From Candidatus Methylomirabilota bacterium (GTDB taxonomy: Bacteria; Methylomirabilota; Methylomirabilia; Methylomirabilales; Methylomirabilaceae): DNA of 7,855 bases. Shown here piece after piece: positions 1-5,882 of this stretch (position 1 is its first letter; the number at the start of each line of letters is the position of its first letter). Under the pieces are notes generated by a model, which made no database searches, had not been told where the DNA came from, and saw only the letters and a list, made by a program, of their open reading frames with translations. The DNA lies in contig JACQEV010000105.1 in the NCBI GenBank assembly GCA_016200385.1, forward strand, positions 1-7,855. The letters run 5' to 3'. The position numbers and the translations under genes are program-made.

Positions 1-707
1 ATCATGGTCTCGTACTCGGCCGCCCCACGCAACCCGCCGATCAGACCGTTGATCTGTCCGGTATCGAGGAAGGGATAGAGGCCGGGCGCGATCACGGCCG
101 TCACCCCTCCGCCTAGCTCGAAGCCGTACTTCTCCTTGCCGTAGATGTACCAGCTTTCGACGCCTGGGGTGCCCGCGGCCAGGCTCACGACATAGTTGAC
201 CTGCCTCAGTGACCGGACCCCGCGGAGGACAGGGAGGTCCGCGGTCGGCTCGCCATAGTGGTCGGTGGGGAAGGCGGCCGTCAGGTCCTGGCACATGTTG
301 ATGATCACATTCGACCCGCCGGGCGAGTAACCCAGGAAGGTGTAGTCCACTCCTCGTCGCTTCCCATACTGACTCGCGACCCCGCTCACCACCTTCTCAG
401 CCATTCCGGTCCCTGTGACCCAGAGGGTCATGCCGATCACCCGCAGGTCTCGTTTGAAGGCGTGATTGAGCAATGCGACTGCCATCGGGTACAGTTCCGG
501 CTTCGAGGCCGGGTCGAAGTCAAGTGACAAGAGAAACACCGATCCGGCAGGGAGCGACTCGATGTAGTCGTGGACTTGTTTCACCTCGGGCGAGATCCGG
601 ATCGGAAAGCCGATCGGGTGGAGGAGTGGCAGAAGGGTGGCAAGCGCGATCAGGATGAAGATCGCCCGACGGTCCAGGCGGAGGATCCTGCTGGCCAGCT
701 TCCTCAC
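1..707 (-). CDS. Membrane-anchored protein of unknown function, C-terminus cut by the window edge
   Basis: I do not recognise this family. Reading begins at a GTG at 707 and stays open for 235 codons to the left edge, so the C-terminus is missing. The N-terminus is basic (KLASRILRLDRR) and followed by one hydrophobic segment at about residues 15-32, which suggests an uncleaved membrane anchor. The rest is a mixed alpha/beta domain: alternating hydrophobic strands (SVFLLSLDFD at 56-65, LRVIGMTLWV at 88-97), then FLGYSPGG at 124-131 and GLIGGLRGAAEYE at 221-233, the last probably a conserved helix near the end. The start is supported by GGAGG seven bases upstream and by a GTGA overlap with the preceding mini-ORF. 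It is the last visible gene of the cluster, next to a six-helix membrane protein, so a role at the membrane in the same complex is inferred. Certain as a gene; function unknown. Confidence 0.85.
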   Translation of the reverse strand, partial: MRKLASRILRLDRRAIFILIALATLLPLLHPIGFPIRISPEVKQVHDYIESLPAGSVFLLSLDFDPASKPELYPMAVALLNHAFKRDLRVIGMTLWVTGTGMAEKVVSGVASQYGKRRGVDYTFLGYSPGGSNVIINMCQDLTAAFPTDHYGEPTADLPVLRGVRSLRQVNYVVSLAAGTPGVESWYIYGKEKYGFELGGGVTAVIAPGLYPFLDTGQINGLIGGLRGAAEYETM

Positions 708-781
708 TCCCGGCCCTCCAGGTATGATCGCTCGATCCCCAAAGAGGGCGCAGCAAGCAGCGCCCCTACGTTGCCTATCAC
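704..781 (-). CDS. Possible 25-residue mini-ORF created by a junction duplication
   Basis: A GTG at 781 overlaps the TGA stop of the upstream 212-residue gene (GTGA) and opens a frame of 25 codons. Its own TGA at 704-706 overlaps the GTG start of the next gene in the same GTGA arrangement. GGGAGG lies six bases before this GTG. The C-terminal residues GIERSYLEGRE nearly repeat the C-terminus of the upstream protein (GIERSYLGGRE). The middle is encoded by a small palindrome. I infer that it maintains translational coupling across an insertion rather than making a useful peptide. It may not be a real gene. Confidence 0.3.
   Translation of the reverse strand: MIGNVGALLAAPSLGIERSYLEGRE
715..719 (-). 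promoter_or_regulatory. Ribosome binding site for the GTG start at 707
   Basis: On the minus strand this reads GGAGG, seven bases before the GTG. It lies inside the downstream copy of a duplicated gene junction. It supports the GTG start in a region where no ATG is available. Confidence 0.7.
746..765. repeat. Small palindrome between the duplicated junction copies
   Basis: GGGCGC and GCGCCC form a six-base stem around an eight-base interior that can pair further through GC/GC. The flank GCGCCCCTAC resembles short palindromic dispersed repeats seen in many bacterial genomes. No T-tract follows, so it is unlikely to be an intrinsic terminator. It is inferred to be the inserted element that separated the two junction copies. 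Confidence 0.55.
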
Positions 782-1416
782 TCCCGGCCTCCCAAGTACG
801 ACCGTTCGATCCCGAAGATGATCTTGATCGAGGTGGCGATCCCACCGAGGCTGATTCCGATAATGATCCCTCGCCGGGCGGCAGTGTTCAGGACATTCAG
901 GAGCCAACCGGACAGCGGGCCGGCAGCGGGAATCAGATATTCGCCCAAGGGCACCCGGCCGAACATCATGATGATCGCTGCCACGAGCAGCACTGCGGCA
1001 TCCTTGCTCCTGGCCCGGAAGGCCCGGAACGCGGCGGAGGCCACGAAGAACCCAAGCATGGAAAACATCGTCCCCTGCAGCGCCAGCAGGGTGTAGGTGT
1101 AGATCCAGCCAAATCCTGTCCCCTCCTCCTGCCCCCCTGCCCACAAGCCGACTGCCACCGTGGCCAGCATCGAGACATAGACCACGACGCTATAGCCCCA
1201 GCCTGCGACCCTCGCCCGGATCTTCGAATAGTGGACGTGGCAGAGGCTGGCGACTCCCAGGACCATGGCGAATCCAAGGGTAATCCTAAGCCAGACCGAT
1301 ATCTCGGTGAGCGCCGCTTCGGAGACCGGGTGAGGGACGTAATACTGGATGGCGGCCGCCACCCCGAAGAAAAAGGTTAAGAGCAACGGCAACGTCCGCC
1401 GCAGGAATAATGTCAT
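778..1416 (-). CDS. Six-helix integral membrane protein of unknown function
   Basis: This 212-residue protein is strongly hydrophobic, with likely membrane segments at about residues 9-27, 41-61, 73-93, 103-127, 138-153 and 182-200. Between segments four and five is a basic loop, FRAFRARSKDA. MMFGRVPLGEY follows segment five, and the tail GIERSYLGGRE follows segment six. I do not recognise a named family and see no transporter signature. The ATG at 1416 is preceded by GAGGTGG a few bases upstream, a good ribosome binding site. It follows the 445-residue gene after a spacer filled with heptamer repeats. Its stop overlaps a GTG start that leads into the next membrane-anchored gene. It is inferred to be a membrane subunit of the complex encoded by this cluster. 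Certain as a gene; function unknown. Confidence 0.88.
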   Translation of the reverse strand: MTLFLRRTLPLLLTFFFGVAAAIQYYVPHPVSEAALTEISVWLRITLGFAMVLGVASLCHVHYSKIRARVAGWGYSVVVYVSMLATVAVGLWAGGQEEGTGFGWIYTYTLLALQGTMFSMLGFFVASAAFRAFRARSKDAAVLLVAAIIMMFGRVPLGEYLIPAAGPLSGWLLNVLNTAARRGIIIGISLGGIATSIKIIFGIERSYLGGRE

Positions 1417-1433
1417 CCATCCACCTCAATGGC

Positions 1434-1513
1434 AGGGTATAGGGGATAGGGTCTAGGGTAAAGGCGGGATTCCTGTATAAACCCTAAACCCTTTACCCTC
1501 CACCCTAAACCCT
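1434..1513. repeat. Opposed heptamer arrays (TAGGGTN / ACCCTAA type) in the spacer
   Basis: The left arm (1434-1463) carries GGG tracts mostly spaced by four bases. The right arm (1480-1513) has five CCC tracts at 1482, 1489, 1496, 1503 and 1510, each separated by exactly four bases. The arms are largely complementary (for example AGGGTAAAG against CTTTACCCT), so a hairpin of about 80 bases is possible. On the mRNA strand the right arm is G-rich and begins about a dozen bases after the stop of the 445-residue gene. The spacer holds nothing else recognisable. Confidence 0.85.
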
Positions 1514-1524
1514 GTCCTTGCATG

Positions 1525-2862
1525 CTATTTGAAATCTCGGAAGATCTGCAGCAGCGGCACAAATGCCTGCGTCCCAGCGAGCGCGCCGATCGTCGCTAGG
1601 ACGGTCCCCACCACTATGGAGACCAAGAGAAACGCCTTTCCCAGGTCCTGCCCCCGCAAGGTCCCAACCAGTACCGGCTCGCGCGAGAGGTATGCGCTTG
1701 CCGCATACAGCTCCTCGCCGATCAAGGTGTAGTCGCACGTCGTGATGAAGAAGGGCAGTTGCAGGTCAGCATCGGTCCCGGCAATCTGGATCGCGCCGGT
1801 CCCGGCGCCGGTCTCCGCCAAAAGTAGCGCCTCGGCATAGTAAAAGCCCATAAAGAAGTTCGCCGCTGGCCGATCTCGCAGCATGATCCCATCAACGGCG
1901 GCGGTGTAGCTGAACTGGTCCGAGGTGATGAAGAAGTTCGAATCCTCCCGATAGGCATCTGGCCGCCCGGCCTCGAGGTACGACTCCTTCACGATCTCCT
2001 GACAGACGGCCATGACGATCGGGTCGCGGTGCGGGACCTTGAGTTGCGTGTCGTAGGCGGCGGTCCGCTTGGCGACCTGCCCCAGGATCACCGTCGCCGC
2101 GATGGTCGAGAGGCTCGACATGTCATCCGAACCGGTGAGGTAGAGGATCGGTCGCCCCATCTCAGTGGCCCGGCCGATCGCCTCCTCCACTGCATCGAGA
2201 CCCGGGATGCGACGCAGGAAGATATTGGGCCGTCGCTTTGCGTGGGCAATCGCGATCAAGACAAGGGCGGAGAAAAGGACCATCAACAAGAGGTTGTTCG
2301 CCTTTGCCCAGTTGAAGAGATTCGGTTCCGGGACCGCCGATCGGATTGGCCCGTCAACAGTCTGCGTCCCATCGGTGATGGCCACCTTGAAGAAGTACGG
2401 TCGCCCATTCACCAGGCGCAGATCCCGGGTGGATGTGACCTGATAGAAGTGGAGGCTTCTGGTCCGGTCCCAGCTCCACCAGGGCCGATCGACATCGCTC
2501 TTGTAGTGCGTGTTTGCGGGGAACTCGATGAACTGCGTAAACGGCCCTTGCTCTTGATCGGCCAAGTAGACCTGATAGCGGAATGCGGGCCCGTCGAAGG
2601 GAGCTGCTCGCCACGACAGTCCAATGCTGCCTCCCCCATCTCCGGGCATGTCGAAGGCCTCGAACTGTTCTGGTGGGGAGAGGGAGAAAGCCAGGGTAGA
2701 GGGTAGAGGGTAGAGGGTAGAGAGAAAAAGAACAAGGATTGCGGCAAGAGCGCGGCCCGAGACCGGGTTTCGGGTTTCGGGTTTCGGGTTTCGGGTGTTA
2801 TATCTGGAATTTGGGACTTGGAACTCGAGACTCGAAACTCGAGACTCGAAACTGAACTTCAT
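1525..2862 (-). CDS. Exported/membrane protein with FN3-like and DUF6754-like domains, N-terminus carrying repeat-derived sequence
   Basis: The protein has 445 residues. Residues 1-36 are basic and largely encoded by heptamer repeats. Residues 37-58 form a signal-peptide-like hydrophobic stretch, partly repeat-encoded (STLYPLPSTLA). A fibronectin-type-III-like region follows at about 62-178 (LSPPEQFEAFD, SIGLSWRAAP, RYQVYLAD, PYFFKVAITD). Then come a membrane segment at about 189-208, a conserved domain at about 215-400 (GRPILYLTGSDDMSSLSTIA, FFITSDQFSYTAAVDGIMLR, FFMGFYYAEALLLAETG) and a last membrane segment at about 410-431. The central and C-terminal part matches what I remember of DUF6754; a profile search would confirm it. 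Function is unknown; the FN3-like part is probably outside the cell. The ATG at 2862 shares one base with the TAA of the preceding gene (TAATG) and has GGAGG four bases upstream, so the start is secure despite the odd N-terminus. Confidence 0.87.
   Translation of the reverse strand: MKFSFESRVSSLEFQVPNSRYNTRNPKPETRNPVSGRALAAILVLFLSTLYPLPSTLAFSLSPPEQFEAFDMPGDGGGSIGLSWRAAPFDGPAFRYQVYLADQEQGPFTQFIEFPANTHYKSDVDRPWWSWDRTRSLHFYQVTSTRDLRLVNGRPYFFKVAITDGTQTVDGPIRSAVPEPNLFNWAKANNLLLMVLFSALVLIAIAHAKRRPNIFLRRIPGLDAVEEAIGRATEMGRPILYLTGSDDMSSLSTIAATVILGQVAKRTAAYDTQLKVPHRDPIVMAVCQEIVKESYLEAGRPDAYREDSNFFITSDQFSYTAAVDGIMLRDRPAANFFMGFYYAEALLLAETGAGTGAIQIAGTDADLQLPFFITTCDYTLIGEELYAASAYLSREPVLVGTLRGQDLGKAFLLVSIVVGTVLATIGALAGTQAFVPLLQIFRDFK
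2693..2720. repeat. Four perfect AGGGTAG heptamers inside the signal-peptide codons
   Basis: Four identical 7-bp units lie end to end within the 5' part of the 445-residue gene. On the coding strand they read as CTACCCT repeats and encode part of STLYPLPSTLA, the end of the hydrophobic segment. The plus strand also fits a G3N4 quadruplex pattern. Confidence 0.9.
2764..2791. repeat. Four perfect CGGGTTT heptamers inside the N-terminal codons
   Basis: The array is followed by a fifth partial unit. On the coding strand it encodes the Asn/Pro/Glu/Arg-rich stretch TRNPKPETRNP at about residues 23-33 of the 445-residue protein. Units of seven bases shift the frame each time, so one protein stretch samples all three frames of the repeat. 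Confidence 0.9.
2824..2851. repeat. Four CTCGARA heptamers just inside the start codon
   Basis: CTCGAGA and CTCGAAA alternate twice each. On the coding strand they encode roughly FESRVSSLE, starting four codons after the ATG at 2862. The array contains CTCGAG palindromes. It does not reach the TAATG junction, which is intact. Confidence 0.85.
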
Positions 2863-4001
2863 TACGCCTCCAGAAGTTCGACGTTTGCTCGAGGGACAAT
2901 GATCCGCTCTCCATCGTCAAGCTCCGCTTCGAGAACGCGGGCCTTGCTCCCCGTTGGAAGAAGCCGAAGGTCGGCGGGAAGATCGGACACTCTGCAGATC
3001 CGACCAAAGTGCGGCTCCCGAATGATCCGGATCTGATCGCCGACCTTCAACCCACCCCCTGCTTTGGACACTTCCTTTTCCGACCGCTGACCGCTGACCG
3101 CTGACCGCTCTCCCAGCGGGATGATCACCTCTGGCCTGATGACGCCGGCCCGGATCTGCGTCGCCCCTGAACAGGATGCGCGCCTGCCGGCCTTGGATGC
3201 CAAGAGATCGAAGGTCTTCCTTGCCATGGCGATTCGGCCAAACCCTTCGGTAATGATCAGGGTGAAGCCGACCTGTTCAGTCCCAGTGATAGCGACACCG
3301 AGGTCTCGTCCGAGAAGCTCTTTCAAGTCGAGGTCGTGTATTCCACCGACGACAATGGCGCAGACGCCAACGTGTTTTGCCCTGGCAAAGCCATCGCGGC
3401 CGATGAGCGAGCCGCCAATCAGGATCGTTCCCCGATGGGACTCGACAATTCGCTCCGGCGTGAGAACCTCCTCAGGGCCGGCTACCGCCACCGCGATCGT
3501 TCCGACCGCCTCGCCGCCGACCCCGAAAATACCTTGGACGAGGCTGCACACCGTCTCCACCGAGGCCCCCTGGCCAGGAAAGGTCTCGACCACGTGGCCG
3601 TCCAGATAGGCCGAAAGCGCCAAGGGCTTGGGCGGCTCCCTCAGGAAGACCTGCCCGGTTACCTCGGAGACACTCTCTACCGTCCCGGTGATAGGAGCGG
3701 GAACCCGCGTCTTCAGCCATTTGATGAATGGCCGGTTTTCAGCAATCGGCTCGGCTGCCTGAACCATATCGCCCTCCCGTTTCAACATGTACCGCCGGAT
3801 CTCCTCCGGCACGATCCCCAGGAGGTTAACGACGTTGACCGTGTGTACTTTGCCCGGCAGATCGGTCTGGGCGATGACCGTGCCTGCGGTGACGGCCTGT
3901 CCCTCTCTTACAAGCACCTGACCGGGGATCGGCAGGATCCGCCGCTTCCGAACCACAGTTCTCGGCGTGACACGCAATCCTGGCGTATACGAGTGAGCCA
4001 T
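2862..4001 (-). CDS. Barrel-sandwich protein with C-terminal KOW-like domain, function unknown
   Basis: From the ATG at 4001 this is 379 residues, with no signal peptide or membrane helix, so it is probably cytoplasmic. Residues 22-60 (ILPIPGQVLVREGQAVTAG then VIAQTDLPGKV) look like a biotinyl/lipoyl-type barrel-sandwich half; VPAPITGTVESVSEVTGQV at 100-118 could be the other half. A Gly-rich region follows (GVGGEAVGTIAVAV, GTILIGGSLIGRDG, GVCAIVVGGI). The C-terminus at about 318-377 (LKVGDQIRIIREPHFGRICR, then VLEAELDDGERIIVPRANVE) resembles a KOW/SH3-like barrel. Residues 298-307 are repeat-encoded and form a linker. An upstream ATG at 4061 would add only 20 repeat-encoded residues and is rejected. 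GGGGT before 4001 is a modest ribosome binding site. The gene's TAA overlaps the next ATG. Known family not recognised; role inferred only from the cluster. Confidence 0.83.
   Translation of the reverse strand: MAHSYTPGLRVTPRTVVRKRRILPIPGQVLVREGQAVTAGTVIAQTDLPGKVHTVNVVNLLGIVPEEIRRYMLKREGDMVQAAEPIAENRPFIKWLKTRVPAPITGTVESVSEVTGQVFLREPPKPLALSAYLDGHVVETFPGQGASVETVCSLVQGIFGVGGEAVGTIAVAVAGPEEVLTPERIVESHRGTILIGGSLIGRDGFARAKHVGVCAIVVGGIHDLDLKELLGRDLGVAITGTEQVGFTLIITEGFGRIAMARKTFDLLASKAGRRASCSGATQIRAGVIRPEVIIPLGERSAVSGQRSEKEVSKAGGGLKVGDQIRIIREPHFGRICRVSDLPADLRLLPTGSKARVLEAELDDGERIIVPRANVELLEA
2867..2871 (-). promoter_or_regulatory. Ribosome binding site deciding the start at 2862
   Basis: GGAGG lies four bases before the ATG, inside the last codons of the preceding gene. 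It shows that translation starts upstream of the repeat-encoded N-terminus. No alternative ATG, GTG or TTG occurs between the repeats and the hydrophobic segment. Confidence 0.75.
3082..3109. repeat. Four perfect GACCGCT heptamers within a coding region
   Basis: Four identical units encode the SAVSGQRS-like stretch at about residues 299-307 of the 379-residue protein, between the Gly-rich domain and the KOW-like domain. The insert keeps the reading frame. It belongs to the same 7-bp repeat style as the intergenic arrays. Confidence 0.9.
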
Positions 4002-4013
4002 GCTTACCCCAAT

Positions 4014-4079
4014 GTTTCGGGTTCCGGGTTCCGGGTTTCGGGTTCTAAACTCGGAACTCAAAACACGAAACTCGAAACT
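4014..4079. repeat. Opposed heptamer arrays (GGGTTTC / CTCGAAA type) in the spacer
   Basis: The left arm (4014-4046) has four GGG tracts in 7-bp spacing (TTTCGGG and TTCCGGG units). The right arm (about 4054-4079) has AACTC and GAAAC units that pair imperfectly with the left arm. The array begins directly after the stop of the ATPase gene and ends about twelve bases before the ATG at 4001. It fills the whole spacer. Confidence 0.85.
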
Positions 4080-5882
4080 TCATTCTGGGTAAAGATCGAC
4101 GGCCTTCGCCCAGGCGTGCAGTTGCGCCGGCCGCTCCGAGGGATCCTTATGCAGGCTCAGCGGTCGCCCCCTGGCATCCAGGATCAGGCCGACGACGCCG
4201 CCTTCCACCTTCAGCGACACCGCTCTTCCCTTGCCGGCGCCCAGGTCAAAGCTTCTCGACGGCTCGGCTTGAAGGTCGGCCACTGCCCCTGCTACAAGCT
4301 CCATGCGAAGGAGCTCCCCGAAGCAGAGGCTCCCTTTCTCTTCTCGACCGTCCCCGAACCGAATGGTATACGCGAAGCATGGCTCACCAGGCTTCGCCTG
4401 CCCCTCTGCAGCAAGGCAGCTTCCGAGCGGGATCAGACAATCTTTCAGGAAGACCTCGGTGGCGGCCCGCTCATTGACCTGTGACAGCACTCCCAACTGC
4501 GGCATCATGAAGATACTGTCCACCGCCAGCCGCGTAAGTCCCAGTGGCTGGTAGGCGTCGATCATCATCATCATTGCCTGGACCCGGCGCGGCGCGTGGG
4601 AGAGGATCCCGCCGCTACCAATGATCAGGTCGATCCGGTACAGGTCGATCAGACTCTTGCCGCCTTCCCCCTGTTCGAAGGCATCCGCGATGGTCCGTTC
4701 CTGCTGGACGCCTTTCAGGCCAACCGCGAGCGCCTTATGCTGCTCCAGAGCAAGCCGAAGCGCCTCGCGGGCTACCGCCTGCTCCAGGGCCAGATCCTGC
4801 TGCGTTTGGGGGATCGTGGTGGGACGAATCATCTTATTCTTGATCCGGTCTCGCATGTCCTGTTCCGGCAGCAACAGCGCAAGCCACCGCTGGATCTTCT
4901 CGAGGCCGGCCTCGGTCAGGACATTGCTGATACTGTAGCTCATCCCAAGGTTGGCGCTGACCGTCCGTGTGAACTGCCCATCCACGACCGAGAAGACATC
5001 GGTTGTGGCGCCCCCGATGTCTACGCCAAGCAGGTTCAACCCCTGCTGCCTCGCCGCTTGTTCCATGATGAGACCCACAGCGGCGGGCGTCGGCATGATC
5101 GGCGCTCCGGTCCAGCCAATCAGCACCCCATACCCCGGCGCCTGAGCCATGACATGCTCGAGGAACAGCTCATGGATCTTGTGGCGAGCCGGGGCGAGGT
5201 TCTCCCGCTCCAGGACGGGGCGGATGTTATCGGTCATGACGAGCGCGGTTCGGTCCCCCAGGATGTCCTGGATTCGGTTACGGGCATCTTTGTTGCCAGC
5301 AAAGATGACCGGCAGCTTGAAGCTTCCGCCAAGACGGGGCTTCGGATCAGCCGCCCGAATGTACTCCGCCAGTTCTACGACGTGCGAGATTGTTCCACTA
5401 TCGGTCCCGCCCGACAGCAGGATCATATCGGGCCGCAGTTGCCGGATCCGCTCGATCTTTTCATGCGCGGGTCGGCCATCATTACTGGCAAGGACATCCA
5501 TCACGATGGCGCCGGCCCCAAGGGCGCACCGCTGAGCACTCTCGGCCGTCATGGCCATCACAACGCCCGCCACCATCATTTGGAGGCCGCCGCCAGCACT
5601 GCTCGTGGACACGTAGATATCAACCCCGCGACCTCCTTCGGCGGGGGTCAGGATTTTCTCCCCCTCCAGGATCCTCCGCCCCGACAGCTCCTCGACCTCC
5701 TGGATGGCGTTCAGAACGCCGCGCGTCACATCGTCGAATGGGGCCTCGACGGTGGTCGGGGCCTCGCCTCGAAAGGTCTGGCGGTACTCGCCGCCGACCT
5801 TCTGGATCAGGATCGCCTTGGTGGTTGTACTGCCGCAGTCGGTGGCCAGGATCGCCGTCATCTCGCCGCTCGGGCCACTCAT
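4080..5882 (-). CDS. MutL/GlmL-type ASKHA ATPase (glutamate mutase L family)
   Basis: This 600-residue protein belongs to the family annotated glutamate mutase L (MutL/GlmL; unrelated to the mismatch-repair MutL). Visible ASKHA elements are phosphate-1 ATDCGSTTTKAILIQ at 13-27, STSSAGGG at 92-99, the loop ILLSGGTDSGT at 154-164, phosphate-2 LLGVDIGGATTDVFSV at 284-299, and the adenosine-type loop DLIIGSGGILSHAP at 418-431. The last 100 residues or so form an additional domain. In clostridia, family members accompany the B12-dependent glutamate mutase subunits; no mutase subunit or B12-binding motif appears here. The neighbours are unknown membrane proteins, so this is probably a paralogue providing ATPase activity to the cluster's complex. 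The ATG at 5882 overlaps the upstream TGA (ATGA) and has GGGAG seven bases upstream. Family assignment is firm; its role here is inferred. Confidence 0.92.
   Translation of the reverse strand: MSGPSGEMTAILATDCGSTTTKAILIQKVGGEYRQTFRGEAPTTVEAPFDDVTRGVLNAIQEVEELSGRRILEGEKILTPAEGGRGVDIYVSTSSAGGGLQMMVAGVVMAMTAESAQRCALGAGAIVMDVLASNDGRPAHEKIERIRQLRPDMILLSGGTDSGTISHVVELAEYIRAADPKPRLGGSFKLPVIFAGNKDARNRIQDILGDRTALVMTDNIRPVLERENLAPARHKIHELFLEHVMAQAPGYGVLIGWTGAPIMPTPAAVGLIMEQAARQQGLNLLGVDIGGATTDVFSVVDGQFTRTVSANLGMSYSISNVLTEAGLEKIQRWLALLLPEQDMRDRIKNKMIRPTTIPQTQQDLALEQAVAREALRLALEQHKALAVGLKGVQQERTIADAFEQGEGGKSLIDLYRIDLIIGSGGILSHAPRRVQAMMMMIDAYQPLGLTRLAVDSIFMMPQLGVLSQVNERAATEVFLKDCLIPLGSCLAAEGQAKPGEPCFAYTIRFGDGREEKGSLCFGELLRMELVAGAVADLQAEPSRSFDLGAGKGRAVSLKVEGGVVGLILDARGRPLSLHKDPSERPAQLHAWAKAVDLYPE

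Larger units (their letters stand above)
704..813 (-). repeat. Direct duplication of a stop/start gene junction, 36-bp copies at 704-739 and 778-813
   Basis: The two 36-base copies are 74 bases apart and differ at about six positions. Each holds the last eleven codons of the six-helix protein family, a purine-rich ribosome binding site, and an overlapping GTGA stop/start. Most differences are silent in the GIERSYL(G/E)GRE frame (GAA/GAG, CGG/CGA, TCG/TCA, TTG/CTG); one codon changes Gly to Glu. The 38 bases between them contain a palindrome. The arrangement looks like an insertion accompanied by duplication of its target, or the remnant of a tandem gene duplication. Confidence 0.8.

Noticed and set aside
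746..765. Intrinsic transcription terminator
   Set aside because: The stem is short and no T-run follows on either strand; it also lies between genes that appear translationally coupled.
704..1144. A longer minus-strand frame ending at the mini-ORF stop
   Set aside because: Upstream of 781 it overlaps the six-helix membrane gene in another frame and has no protein-like pattern; only the portion from the GTG at 781 is plausible.
637..1380. A 247-codon open frame on the plus strand
   Set aside because: It is antisense to the six-helix membrane gene and the following junction; its composition (Asp, His, Pro, Gly rich) is that of a shadow frame.
2029..2706. A 225-codon open frame on the plus strand
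   Set aside because: It is antisense to the FN3/DUF6754-like gene and has no motif of its own.
4002..4061. Upstream start at 4061 for the KOW-like gene
   Set aside because: The extra 20 residues (SEFRTRNPEPGTRN and so on) are translated repeat DNA, and the ATG at 4001 begins the conserved-looking sequence.
3336..4484. A 382-codon open frame on the plus strand
   Set aside because: It spans the ends of two well-supported minus-strand genes and reads through a repeat-filled spacer; there is no recognisable motif or ribosome binding site.
4080..5882. DNA mismatch repair protein MutL
   Set aside because: The shared name is accidental. The protein has ASKHA-type phosphate loops (DCGSTTTK, DIGGATTDV), not the GHKL ATPase motifs of mismatch-repair MutL.
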